A stretch of 64,000 nt of DNA from Trebonia sp963836195 (GCA_963836195.1 CAWIIX010000005.1:1-64000); one strand, 5' to 3'; counted from the stretch's first letter, positions 8,869 through 17,219 are shown. Made by a program: numbers and translations. Notes: generated by a model not told the origin, from the letters alone.

Positions 8869-9123
8869 TCACCCCTGACTTGACTCGGCCCGAATTCGGT
8901 CGACGATCTCGTTGGCCTCGTCCTTGGTGATCTCCGCGAAGTCGAACATCGTGTCGCCATGTTCGGCCGCGCGAAGGAGCGGGGATGCGTCCCAGGTCAG
9001 GTCGCGGGAGAACACCTCATCGAACTTGCCCTTGTCCCCCTCAACGCGCCGGAGCACGCCACCAGGCTGGGCGCGGCTGCTGAAGTCATCGATGAGCGCG
9101 TAATACGTGATCTTGTCAGCCAT
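8869..9123 (-). CDS. Hypothetical protein, possible partner of the RelA/SpoT-fold gene
   Basis: An 84-residue acidic protein, 'MADKITYYALIDDFSSR' to the 'DEANEIVDRIRAESSQG' end. Its ATG at 9123 overlaps the end of the upstream RelA/SpoT-like gene (stop at 9116-9118) by 8 bases, so the two are translationally coupled. Small genes tightly joined to RelA/SpoT-fold toxins are often antitoxins or immunity proteins; that role here is inference from position. I recognise no domain. The frame is intact even though its neighbour is broken. Confidence 0.6.
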   Translation of the reverse strand: MADKITYYALIDDFSSRAQPGGVLRRVEGDKGKFDEVFSRDLTWDASPLLRAAEHGDTMFDFAEITKDEANEIVDRIRAESSQG

Positions 9124-10105
9124 CGTTCTTCTCCGGGAAATCCTTGATGCGGTCAGTTCCTGGGGGAGTATCAATCAGTGTGTTCACTCGTCGCTGAAAA
9201 TTCTCCAGCTCTCGATCTTGGACGAGATCTTGCTCGTCGACCGGCAACGCCGCGTTGGCGCGGATGCGCTCGTACGCCTCATGCGTCAACTCCTTGGCCT
9301 CCAGGCTCTCCGGCGTGTGGAACTGCATCTCGAAGCGGGTGCCGGTCTCTGCTCTAAGCCATTGGCTATTATGCCTTTGTACTGGTTGGCGTGCCATAGG
9401 TTCTTCAACTTGATCAGCTCAAAACCCTCCGCCTTGAGTTGGTCGACATCAGCCAAGACTCCCTCAGCGTAACGTTCGGAGCTGTACGTAAGTGTGCAGC
9501 GGACGGCATCGGGGACCATGCTGAGCACTTGCCTGGCAGTGAGCCCCGGTCGGCCGTGCCAGGCATCCGCCATCTTCTCCTTGAGGCGGTCTTCGCCCTT
9601 GACCATGTTTTCAAGCCCCGCGAGTTGGCGGTTCGGGTTGGCGGTCTCGATGCGGCGCAAGGCAGGGAGGATGTGCCGGTCGGCTTCGTCGGCCAAGTCG
9701 GCATGGGCCTTGCTTGCTTCGTTGTTCTGTTCGGGGTCGAGCCTGCGGTGTTCGCCGCGAGACCCAGGTGCCATCGGCTTCGGTACGGGGCATAGCCCGC
9801 GTCCGTTCGGGATATCTCTCTTTGTGTTCTTCCCAGGCGGCCCGCAGTTGAGGGACCGCATCAGCCCACGCGGCGCGGTCGGCCGCGGCCCCATAGGCGG
9901 CATCGACGGTTTCCCGGTACGGGACATGCGCGGCGACCCTTTCCTCCAGACTGACGGCGGCTTCCGGCCCGCCCCGCCGTTCCTCGGAAGGACCCGTGTT
10001 CGCCCCGTGATCGCCGTGATCGCCGCGATCGGCAGAATCGAGGCGGTCGGCGGCATCGGGGCAGGGAGCATCCGGCTCGTAGGGATCCGGCTGGTCGATC
10101 CGCAT
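9116..10105 (-). pseudogene. RelA/SpoT-like fold protein (toxin-like nucleotide pyrophosphokinase relative), two frameshifts
   Basis: The N-terminus 'MRIDQPDPYEPDAPCPDAAD' is Asp/Pro-rich. A shift near 9760 leads into 'AGLENMVKGEDRLKEKMADA', 'MVPDAVRCTLTYSSERYAEG' and 'GFELIKLKNLWHANQYKGI'. A second shift near 9375 restores 'RFEMQFHTPESLEAKELTH'. The series D..R, Y...KGI and ExQFHT matches the synthetase half of RelA/SpoT folds, where the Glu-x-Gln segment lies by the active site. Similar domains occur as toxins that make (p)ppGpp/(p)ppApp or modify tRNA. N- and C-terminal parts share a frame, so the two shifts compensate. The substrate assignment is tentative. Confidence 0.6.
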
Positions 10106-10319
10106 TTATCACCCGCCCGGGACACTCACTGGCAAACAGGTGCCTTCACCAATGGCAAACGGATCAACTCGGCGCGCGGTTCACCGGCCTTGGCGCCCAG
10201 GGCAGGTCGTGTCACCGGACGGGGCCTGCGTGGCCTCAGCCACCGGCAGCTCGCCATCTGTTAGGGCCCCGTTCCACCGGCCGCGGTTGAACGGGGCCGA
10301 GGCATAGGGCGAGACCGCC

Positions 10320-10455
10320 ATGAGCAGCGAAGTTGCCGTCCATGTCGCCGTCGGCGAAAGGAACCCGCTCGCCGACCGCCTGTATCCCACCGCCACCCGG
10401 GAGTGGCCAGCTTCGGCTACGACGACAGATACCTGGCCGATCAGATGTTGCTGTG
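10320..10455 (+). pseudogene. HipA-like N-terminal fragment
   Basis: ATG 10320 gives 'MSSEVAVHVAVGERNPLADR'. A frame change then gives 'SFGYDDRYLADQMLL' and a stop. This resembles the first 45 residues of HipA-type kinases (short beta strands, then a tyrosine- and aspartate-containing 'F.YD..YLA' stretch). The kinase body is absent: the next sequence is the inverted repeat of the AbiE-like operon. This looks like a hipA gene truncated by insertion or recombination. The call rests on a short match. Confidence 0.4.
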
Positions 10456-10467
10456 AACCTCTTCCAT

Positions 10468-10531
10468 GCCTTAAACAGCAACTTGAAGTCATCTGTCCTG
10501 GGACGATGGACAGTAAGTTGCTGTTTAAGGC
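10468..10531. promoter_or_regulatory. Nested inverted repeat upstream of the AbiEi/AbiEii-like pair
   Basis: Arms GCCTTAAACAGCAACTT (10468-10484) and AAGTTGCTGTTTAAGGC (10515-10531) are perfect 17-base complements. Inside them lies a second pair, CTGTCC (10493-10498) and GGACAG (10508-10513). The element ends 24 bases before the likely GTG start. In the AbiE family the antitoxin AbiEi is known to bind inverted repeats in its own promoter. This element is the obvious candidate operator, and it could also fold as an RNA hairpin. Confidence 0.75.
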
Positions 10532-10554
10532 GGCACGGAGCTATCCTGCATCTT

Positions 10555-11595
10555 GTGGCAGCACTGCTGCGCCTGAATGCGCCCTGGGTACCAAGCGAGC
10601 CAGATCGCCTCGACGACCTGGCCATCAGCCGTGGCCGCGATGACGTGCTTACTTACGATGACGGCATCAGCCTAAGCGTCGAGGTGCTCAATCCGGTGCG
10701 CTACGAGACCGTGGAAGATCTTGTCTTCTCTGCTCGGGATGCTGCAGCTCCGGGTCGTCTTGTCCTGGTCGCCGGAGCAGTCCCGGTTGAGTGGCGCGCG
10801 GCGCTCCGCCAGGCCGAGGTGAGTTTCATCGATCTTGACGGTGTCGTCGAGATCGTGTGGCCGCGGCTTCGGGTGTCCGCCAGCCGATTCGGCAAAGAGA
10901 TAGTGCGTCATCGACACGCCGTGCCATTGCAGAAGGGCCACGCGCTGGTGGCCGAGGAGCTCCTGATCGCGTCGGTCGACGGGACGCCGCCCACGATTAC
11001 CGAACTGGCTCGCAGTGCGGGGGTGGATAAGTCGATCGCGTCCAGAGCGGTCGCGCAGCTGGCCGAACAGGGACTTGTGACGCGCGAGCAGAGCCGTCGC
11101 CGAACCCCTATCTTCGTCTCCGACCCAGACAGCTTGGCGGAACTGCTGGCTAAACGGACGGCATGGCCTGGTCACGAGGTGGTTGGCGGGTACGCCTGGG
11201 GCCGAAATATCTGGGATACGGCCGCCACCATCTCGCGTAACGCCGCCGACGCTGGCATCGAGCTCGCGATCACAGGGCGGACGGGCGCTGCCTTCCTCGG
11301 CGTGCTCGGCACTTCGTCCCCTCTGGAGGTGCGCTGCTGGGCTACGTTGAATGGGCGGTCTCTGGAGGAAGTCGCCGTCGCCCTCGAGTTGGCACCCGCG
11401 CCCCGGGAGTCGATGAACGTCCGAGTGTCGGCTGACCCGTGGCGGATCGGCGTCCACCGTCGCGCGACCGCTCAATTCGACGAGTGGACGGCGACGGTGG
11501 CGCACCCGTTCCGCCTGTGGTGCGACGTGCACGCAGAGGAAAGGGGCCGCGAGTTCGCATCACAGCTATGGGGGAAAGCCAGCCATGCATGGTGA
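10555..11595 (+). CDS. AbiEi-like antitoxin / winged-helix regulator of a type IV toxin-antitoxin pair
   Basis: About 346 residues from GTG 10555. A helix-turn-helix lies at about 135-190 ('ITELARSAGVDKSIASRAVA', then 'LAEQGLVTREQSRR'), and a larger C-terminal region contains 'GYAWGRNIWDTAATIS' and 'ITGRTGAAFLGV'. The layout matches AbiEi-like antitoxins, which repress their own operon and counteract a nucleotidyltransferase toxin. The gene overlaps the next by 11 bases, as such pairs do. The start is uncertain: upstream in-frame ATG 10333 would run through the inverted repeat and the hipA stub, so a start after the repeat is preferred. Confidence 0.65.
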   Translation: MAALLRLNAPWVPSEPDRLDDLAISRGRDDVLTYDDGISLSVEVLNPVRYETVEDLVFSARDAAAPGRLVLVAGAVPVEWRAALRQAEVSFIDLDGVVEIVWPRLRVSASRFGKEIVRHRHAVPLQKGHALVAEELLIASVDGTPPTITELARSAGVDKSIASRAVAQLAEQGLVTREQSRRRTPIFVSDPDSLAELLAKRTAWPGHEVVGGYAWGRNIWDTAATISRNAADAGIELAITGRTGAAFLGVLGTSSPLEVRCWATLNGRSLEEVAVALELAPAPRESMNVRVSADPWRIGVHRRATAQFDEWTATVAHPFRLWCDVHAEERGREFASQLWGKASHAW

Positions 11596-12496
11596 TAGTG
11601 CACGCGCGACCGACTACGACGACCCAATGTGCGCCCGACTGCTGGGGACGGCCGCCGATGTGCTCAGGTCTTTCGGCAGCGCCTTCGGCGGACGGCACCT
11701 GGCTATCGTCGGCGGCGCCGTCCCGAGCCTGCTCGTCGGCGGCGCGCCGAAAGGCATGCGTCCGCATGTCGGGACCGCTGATCTGGACTTTCACCTTTCA
11801 CTCCACCTGCTTGACGGGGAGACGGCTGACTACTATCAGGCGATCATCGACGGACTGCGGTCCCTTGGCCTGCGGACGGATACGCAAGGCGGACGCGAGG
11901 TCAAATGGCGCTGGGTTGGTCGGTATCGCGATGCAAGGCTGCAAGTGGAGTTCCTGTGCCCGATGCGAGACCGAGCCGGCCGTCCAGAGAAGCCCGCGTC
12001 CGGCACACCAGCCGAGTCGAACATCGGGCCAGCGGGCGAGATCACAGCGCTCGCGGTCGGTTACGGCCATCTCGTCCCAGCTGACACCGTATTGGTGGAA
12101 CGCCGTGTCCTTACAAGCCGCGGAATGCTCGGATATGAGTTCCCGGTAGCCGGACCCGCGTCCTGGCTCTGCCTCAAGGCAGACGCAATCATGCGACGCG
12201 ACAAGCCGAAGGACGCCTATGACGTGGTCTGGCTGATCGACGCTCTCGGACCGGCCGAAGCTGCTGTGCGGATTTCGGAGAGTCCGCTGCTCGATGGTGA
12301 GCTGGCAGCCGACGTATTCGGCCAACTCGCCCGGCTGACCTCCGACCAGTTCCGTGACACTGATGCAGCCGGCCCAGAGATGTACGCGAGTTTTCTCGGC
12401 CCTGACGGCGGAGACGCCGAGCGCCGACACGCACATGGAACGGTCGCCGCGCTGGGCAAGGAACTCCGCGTACGTGGAATCGGCGTCCGAGAGTAG
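11585..12496 (+). CDS. AbiEii-like nucleotidyltransferase toxin
   Basis: A 303-residue protein. 'HLAIVGGAVPSLLVGGAP' followed by 'GTADLDFHLSLHL' forms the nucleotidyltransferase signature: a GG..S-like loop and then a D-x-D metal pair at about residues 65-69. The later 'LKADAIMRRDKPKDAYDVVW' is a conserved Lys/Asp segment of AbiEii/AbiGii and related DUF1814-type enzymes. Family toxins transfer nucleotides to tRNA or other targets and halt growth; the target here is unknown. The ATG lies inside the end of the AbiEi-like gene. The frame and motifs are intact, so this pair may be functional, unlike many neighbours. Confidence 0.7.
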   Translation: MHGDSARATDYDDPMCARLLGTAADVLRSFGSAFGGRHLAIVGGAVPSLLVGGAPKGMRPHVGTADLDFHLSLHLLDGETADYYQAIIDGLRSLGLRTDTQGGREVKWRWVGRYRDARLQVEFLCPMRDRAGRPEKPASGTPAESNIGPAGEITALAVGYGHLVPADTVLVERRVLTSRGMLGYEFPVAGPASWLCLKADAIMRRDKPKDAYDVVWLIDALGPAEAAVRISESPLLDGELAADVFGQLARLTSDQFRDTDAAGPEMYASFLGPDGGDAERRHAHGTVAALGKELRVRGIGVRE

Positions 12497-12508
12497 GGGC
12501 TACCGGAT

Positions 12509-12606
12509 GCTACACATACCTCGCCCGCGTAGTCGTCGACGGCGAACCCGCCGCCCAGGCCCCCCGGCGAGTCCGTCATCCTTCCCGCCTGGACCGCGGC
12601 CGCCAT
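12509..12606 (+). pseudogene. Unknown family 'X', internal fragment
   Basis: About 98 bases match 8451-8553 of the long copy, from the 'YTYLARVVV' segment to 'ILPAWTAAAM', with small indels in the C/G-rich part. It begins soon after the AbiEii-like stop and ends in the remains of a DUF925 gene on the other strand. No start or stop belongs to it. It looks like a recombination scar. Confidence 0.65.
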
Positions 12607-12958
12607 GGGGACGGTGAGGTCGCCGGTTCTGGCCAGGGCAGGACGGTGAGTGCGGATCTCCACTTCGGCGGGGACGTCACGGAAGGCGTGTTTCGCGGAC
12701 TGGATCACCGTGTCCTCGGCGTCCCAGGACAGGTCCCCGGCGTCGAAGTAGAACAGGTCATAGTCCTTTATGCCGTGGGCCGGGGGCCAGGCCGGTGACG
12801 ACGTTCCAGACGGTCTGGAACAGGCAGCCCGCCGTCAAGTACCAGCCGGGCAGTCCAAGAGATCCCGACTGGGACAGCACCCGGGTCAGCACGTCGTTCC
12901 GGGACAGCGTTTCCTGGAAGGCGCTTAGTTGTTCGTCTAGGGGCAGCTGGCTGATCAC
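12607..12958 (-). pseudogene. DUF925-type nucleotidyltransferase, truncated and frameshifted
   Basis: GTG 12958 opens 'MISQLPLDEQLSAFQETLSR', followed by 'LPGWYLTAGCLFQTVWNVV', characteristic of the DUF925 (NTP_transf_6) family. One extra C near 12788 breaks the frame. Past it the reading is 'IKDYDLFYFDAGDLSWDAED' and 'VIQSAKHAFRDVPAEVEI', which carries the expected D-x-D-like acidic segment. The C-terminal half is missing: the sequence runs into the unknown-family fragment at 12606. Such proteins are predicted nucleotidyltransferases of unknown role. Truncation plus frameshift makes this copy non-functional. Confidence 0.7.
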
Positions 12959-13090
12959 CGTTCATGCGTACCACCCCGCGTCGCCTGGCGTGCAGACGGG
13001 CGTCAGCGAGCTGAGAGCATTCCCAAGCGCTAGTGCGAGCCAGCTGGTCTCTTCCCGTTTAGGCGAAGGTGAGGTCGACGCCCCTCGATC

Positions 13091-13287
13091 CCGCCCTGGC
13101 CGCCATCCGAGAAGGTCATCCGCGTCTTCGCCAAACTCACCGGCCGCAGTCTAGAAAACTCCGGTGAGAAGATCTCCCACACCGGCCCGCCCGCCGCAAC
13201 CAGCGACTGATCTGGGACCTGGAAACCACCGACGGCGTCAACTACTCGGCCCTCGCCGCGATCCACTCCCGCGCCCGCCGCCGATAG
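13091..13287 (+). pseudogene. Unknown family 'X', internally deleted copy
   Basis: Two blocks of the family are joined. 13091-13206 matches about 8330-8449 and 13207-13287 matches about 8608-8684; some 150 bases between are missing. The first block keeps the undamaged reading 'ENSGEKISHTGPPA', which shows how the frame should run in the 8130 copy. It ends at TAG 13285-13287. The region 12959-13090 before it shows no recognisable gene. Confidence 0.65.
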
Positions 13288-13595
13288 ACCCGCCATCCCG
13301 AACGCACGCGTGGTTCCCCCTCGACCGCACCGCCATTTCGCGTCGGCAAGAGACCCAATCCGAGAGCCCACGTCGGCCTGATAGGCGCCGTCGACATGGC
13401 CAAGACGGCCGATGCCTTCGTCGCTATTGGACGGGTATCTTGCTCTTCATCCGGCTTCAGGGCTGGTAGGTTTCGCGCGTGATTGTAGAAGATCAGACAT
13501 TCTCCGAAGGCGGTCGGGGATCGTCACCCGGCAGTGCCCTGGCGAACGCAGGTCGCACACCACGCCGAGGGCCGCGTGCGAAGGGCGTGACTGGC

Positions 13596-13997
13596 ATGGC
13601 GCCCGCGATCGTCGTTGCCGTGACGACCACGGTGGCGGTCGCGCTCAGCGGGTGCTCATCCGCTCCACCGGCGCATGCTAAAACCGCGAGCACGGTCCGG
13701 CCTAGCGCCTCCGCATCGCACCCGGCGCACTCGCCATCGGCCATGCCCAGGCCAACTCACAGCGCGCGGCCAAAGCCTGCCGCGACGACCGCGCCGCCGA
13801 CGGCTGTAGCCACGCAACCTTCTGTCGCGCCCGCTGCTCAGCCCCAGCCAACCCACGCGACGCAGCAGGACTGCTACGCGGAGCCGGACCCTACCTGCAC
13901 CGTGCCGCCTCCGCCAAGCAGCCTACTGAACAGCCCATACACGACTGCGCCTACCTCCCGTCCCAGCCCGATCCCGACCATCAGCGAGACCCGATAA
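13596..13997 (+). CDS. Proline/serine/threonine-rich lipoprotein
   Basis: ATG 13596 is preceded by GAAGGG. The N-terminus 'MAPAIVVAVTTTVAVALSGC' ends in a good lipobox (LSGC), so the protein is probably exported and lipidated. The mature part is Pro/Ala/Thr/Ser-rich with a 'CYAEPDPTCTVPPPPSS' segment holding two cysteines. This composition suggests an extended surface stalk, not an enzyme. I recognise no family. An upstream in-frame start at 13479 would hide the signal peptide and was rejected. Copies of the unknown family lie on either side. Confidence 0.55.
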   Translation: MAPAIVVAVTTTVAVALSGCSSAPPAHAKTASTVRPSASASHPAHSPSAMPRPTHSARPKPAATTAPPTAVATQPSVAPAAQPQPTHATQQDCYAEPDPTCTVPPPPSSLLNSPYTTAPTSRPSPIPTISETR

Positions 13998-14038
13998 GCG
14001 CGATTATCCGCTGGGATGCCGCCTCGTTTACGCGAGAG

Positions 14039-14137
14039 GATCTGGGACCTGGAAACCACCGAAGCGTCAACTACGCGGCCCTCGCCGCGATCCACCCCCG
14101 CGCCCGCCGCCGAGCCGTCAGCCCCACCAGCGAATAG
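14039..14137 (+). pseudogene. Unknown family 'X', C-terminal fragment
   Basis: This matches 8607-8707: 'WDLETTE', 'ALAAIHPRARRR' and the final 'SPTSE' followed by TAG. A one-base loss disturbs the frame after the Thr-Glu. It joins directly to an extended copy of repeat A, as the long copy does, so the fragment and flank descend from one duplicated unit. Confidence 0.65.
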
Positions 14138-14288
14138 GAAAAGCGATGAGGCCCGCGCCGGTTCCGCAGCCCGATCGGCCCGCCGATCCGTTCGCCACTC
14201 TTCTTCGTTATCCCGAACGGTCCGGGGCGACTCACCAACCACACAGATATCTCGTATTCCCAGGTAAACCAAAATAGAGGAATCTCTG
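14138..14288. repeat. Dispersed intergenic repeat A, copy 3 (extended)
   Basis: It matches 8708-8858 along about 150 bases, including 'TTATCCCGAACGGTCC' and 'CCCAGGTAAACCAAA'. Single-base differences are spread evenly, as expected of an old duplication. The following 14289-14439 shows no gene beyond the leader of the next one. Confidence 0.7.
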
Positions 14289-14439
14289 TACGATGACACG
14301 CCCACTGACTAATTGGCGGCGAACTGAAATTCGTCTATTATTAACAGCACAGCCCGCAAACGCGAGCGGGTCGCCGCCAGTGCGCCAACACCAGCGACGA
14401 CCCTAGACCACCCCAACCAGCTGCACTGGAGGGATGACC

Positions 14440-14826
14440 ATGAGGTCAATCATTGCTGAGGACGCCAATTCGGCGCTCCCCATCCCAGTCATCAGCCCAC
14501 ACTCGAGGCTCGACCGAGTCGCCGCGGCCACGTCCGAGCAACTGAGTGCGGCCCTAATCTTTCTGAGCGTCTTCGAGCCAGACGCCTTTGACCACTCGAT
14601 GGACGTGGCCCAGTCCGACGACGACGATAATCCCGGCGCCACCGGAGAAGCCGAGCCCGTCTGCGCAATCTGCGACGGCAAGCTCGGCATCTTCATGGAA
14701 CGGGGCCTCGCCTGGCGGCATTATGCCGGCGACGGCGCCACGGTCGGCCAGCAGCACATCTATGACCCAGGCCACTCACCCGTGGTGATCTGGCGCCTCG
14801 CCGAGGACCTGCAGCCACAGGCCTAA
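14440..14826 (+). CDS. Hypothetical protein with a CxxC pair
   Basis: About 128 residues. ATG 14440 lies six bases after GGAGGG; the ATG at 14434 is too close to it. The N-terminal half has 'LDRVAAATSEQLSAALIFLS'. An acidic run (SDDDDN) follows, and the second half holds 'EPVCAICDGKLGIFMERGLA' and 'WRHYAGDG'. The CxxC could bind metal, but only one pair is present. I recognise no named family. Nothing adjacent gives a role. Confidence 0.6.
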   Translation: MRSIIAEDANSALPIPVISPHSRLDRVAAATSEQLSAALIFLSVFEPDAFDHSMDVAQSDDDDNPGATGEAEPVCAICDGKLGIFMERGLAWRHYAGDGATVGQQHIYDPGHSPVVIWRLAEDLQPQA

Positions 14827-15014
14827 GTCCCACCATGCCCCACTTGGTGCCCCGTCAGGATCCGGCGGTGCACCAAGTGGGCTGTGTGAAACCACAGTGG
14901 GGCGAGCCGTGGGGATCGCAGCCTTCTCTTAGTTCGCCCGCCGCTACGACCAGGACAGGAACATGAAGCTGCGCTCGTCACCCTGGAAGTGATACGCGTT
15001 GCCGAAGCGGATGG

Positions 15015-15662
15015 TCAGGCGTACTGGTTCCCCTGCAGGTACGGATCACCCATTGGGATGTCGTCGGCACCCTTACGCCGGTTGCATGGCCCGCACAGGA
15101 GCTGGATATTCGTAATGGTGTTGCTTCCGCCCCTACTCCACGGGATCACATGGTCGAAGTGGAGTTCAACGGTAGAGCCGCACAGACGACACCTGCCACC
15201 GTCACGTGCGGCTACAGCGATCTTCACATCCTGACGGATGGTGCGGGTGTTGCGCTGCCCGATAGGAGCTTGGTCGTCTGGAATCCAGAAACGCCAGCCA
15301 GGCGGAGCGGATGGCCACAACGGGTCGGGCAGCCAACCAGGTTCCGGTGCCCATCCGAGAGGAGGTACCGGCCAGCCGGGCGCAGGGTTGAACCTAACCG
15401 ATGAAGGCGTCGCGTACGGCTGAGCCACGGGACGAAATCCCGAGTTCGCGGTGATCCCTCCACGGCGGTTCACTCGAACACGGTGAACTGCGTACCAGAT
15501 CAGGGCAATGATTATCGGGATGGCAGCGTACCCGCGTGAGGCCGAAGTCAGTACCACGCATGCAACGAGAAGGAGCCCCCACTTGAACAGGGCTCGACAG
15601 GCGTAGGGCGTCAGACGGTACGGATTGTTGTATCTGCGGTCGATCCGCACAAACCTGCCCAT
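15015..15662 (-). CDS. Membrane-anchored HNH endonuclease-like protein
   Basis: About 215 residues. Residues about 25-65 form hydrophobic segments ('GLLLVACVVLTSA', 'AAIPIIIALIWYAVH'). A Pro/Trp-rich linker with repeated P-x-GW units follows ('APGWPVPPLGWAPEPGW'). The end is an HNH module: 'RCRLCGSTVELHFDHVIPWS', then 'NIQLLCGPCNRRKG', with both CxxC zinc pairs and the His-Asn-His order. HNH nucleases cut DNA with one metal ion. The membrane anchor is unusual and hints at action on incoming DNA (inference). ATG 15662 has GGGGGAG upstream. It diverges from the McrA-like gene across a 357-base region. Confidence 0.75.
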   Translation of the reverse strand: MGRFVRIDRRYNNPYRLTPYACRALFKWGLLLVACVVLTSASRGYAAIPIIIALIWYAVHRVRVNRRGGITANSGFRPVAQPYATPSSVRFNPAPGWPVPPLGWAPEPGWLPDPLWPSAPPGWRFWIPDDQAPIGQRNTRTIRQDVKIAVAARDGGRCRLCGSTVELHFDHVIPWSRGGSNTITNIQLLCGPCNRRKGADDIPMGDPYLQGNQYA

Positions 15663-15707
15663 GTCCTTGCGCTCCCCCGGCCTTAGGTGTCTAGGCGTGT
15701 CCCACAA

Positions 15708-16019
15708 GGGAGCATAGGACGGAGCATCCAGGACGCAAGGTGTCCGCGAGAATAGTCGCGAAGGCGTTATTTTACTGAAATTTCCTTAATCATTCTCGCC
15801 AGATTGGCTTCCAGCCTCCCCTCACCTGAGGGTATGGATGACGGCTCAATCGTCTCGCGACCCTTTTCGAAGACTGGCGTCGTTGGCAACATGATGCGTT
15901 CGGCGACGTTGCCGTTGGCAAATCTGTACGTTTATCCCATGCCGGACGGTGCGCCGAAGAACCCTGAGGACTCGGGTGACTAAGCGCATGCCCCAGGTAC
16001 CGGGCGAACGGGTCTGACT
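15708..16019. other. Intergenic region between divergent nuclease genes
   Basis: No gene is seen here. The stretch around 15765-15800 (TTATTTTACTGAAATTTCC) is clearly AT-richer than its surroundings and could hold promoters for the HNH gene on the left or the McrA-like gene on the right. I find no convincing inverted repeat or -35/-10 pair. Confidence 0.4.
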
Positions 16020-17219
16020 ATGGCACTCAGCGAAATCACACGGGGTGCGGTCCTCGATGCGATCGGGGAGTACGACCGCCTCGGCCAAGACGGGTTCCTG
16101 GAGCGCTACGGGTTCGACCGTGCCCGCCAGTATCTGCTCGTGCACGACGGAAAGCGTTACGACTCGAAGGCGATCGTCGGCGCGGCTCATGGGTTCCTCC
16201 CGGGGGAACGCCCGCTGACGGCGGGCGAGTTCAGCGGCGGCGAGGCGACGGTCGGCCGACTGCTACGAAGTCTCGGCTTCACCGTTCAGGTCGGCGATGC
16301 ACTCACCGCCGACGGGCTGGTCCGGCTCCTGAGCAAGCTCCAGGTGTTCAGGAGGGACGGGCTGCCTGCGCTTTATCAGCCCATCACTTTGCTCTGGGCG
16401 TTCAGCCGCGCCTTCGATGACGAGCCGCGGCTTGTCTCCTGGGCAGAGACTAGACAGCAGGTCAGCGACCTGTTCGATCGCTACGGCCGTCCTTGGGAAG
16501 GAAATCGCGTCTACTACCCGATAGCCGCATTGCACGGCGTGGGCGTGTGGGAACTCGATGCGGTCCCCGAGACGGTGCCGTCGGCGCACAGCAGCTCGGT
16601 CCCGGAGCGCTGGTTCGAGGAGCACCAGCCTCGTGGCGGTCTGGCCGAGCCTGTGTATAACTTGGTGCGAGACTCACCCGAGGTGAGGTCCGCAGCGGTG
16701 CGCGTCCTCGTGGACACTTATTTCCTGGGCGCCGACGCAACGGAACTGCTCGCTGAGCTCGGCCTACTCGCGCCGACAGTCACTAGCCCCGTCGAAGCGT
16801 CGTTCGCGGCGCTGTCCTCGGCTTACAGGCACCTCTGCTCGCGGGCGGACATCTTCTGGCGGAACCGTGACACAGCTCGCGCCGAGCGAACCATCTCCGA
16901 TCCCGTCCGCTCCAGGGACGCGTGTCGCGCTGTCCTTCTTCGCAGCGGCGGACGATGCGAGAACCCTCGCTGCGCCGGCGACATCCAGGACTGCACTGAC
17001 AGTGGAGAACCGATCCTGGAGATCGATCACGTACAGGATTTGGCCCTCGGCGGTCCCGACCACCCTGCCCAGATGATCGCCCTTTGCCCGAACTGCCACG
17101 CCATCAAGACCCGGGGCCGCACTCGTGAGGAACTCCGCCCGGTCCTTCTCCAAGCCGCGAGGAATCATCACTTCGCCCTGCTCGAAGCGCAGCGCCAGGA
17201 AGAGAACGAAGATGGATGA
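16020..17219 (+). CDS. ScoMcrA-like modification-dependent HNH endonuclease
   Basis: 399 residues in three parts. Residues 1-85 ('DAIGEYDRLGQDGFLERYGF', 'VHDGKRYDSKAIVGAAHG') match the N-terminal domain of ScoMcrA-type proteins. Residues 110-185 ('LYQPITLLWAFSRAF', 'YYPIAALHGVGVWELD') resemble the sulfur-binding domain that recognises phosphorothioate DNA. Residues 310-380 are a zinc HNH: 'CENPRCAGD', 'EIDHVQDLALGG', 'CPNCHAIKTRG'. ScoMcrA from Streptomyces coelicolor cuts methylated and phosphorothioated DNA; whether this protein has both specificities is unknown. It overlaps the next gene by 8 bases and heads a same-strand run into HerA, Mre11, Rad50 and NurA-like genes. Confidence 0.75.
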   Translation: MALSEITRGAVLDAIGEYDRLGQDGFLERYGFDRARQYLLVHDGKRYDSKAIVGAAHGFLPGERPLTAGEFSGGEATVGRLLRSLGFTVQVGDALTADGLVRLLSKLQVFRRDGLPALYQPITLLWAFSRAFDDEPRLVSWAETRQQVSDLFDRYGRPWEGNRVYYPIAALHGVGVWELDAVPETVPSAHSSSVPERWFEEHQPRGGLAEPVYNLVRDSPEVRSAAVRVLVDTYFLGADATELLAELGLLAPTVTSPVEASFAALSSAYRHLCSRADIFWRNRDTARAERTISDPVRSRDACRAVLLRSGGRCENPRCAGDIQDCTDSGEPILEIDHVQDLALGGPDHPAQMIALCPNCHAIKTRGRTREELRPVLLQAARNHHFALLEAQRQEENEDG

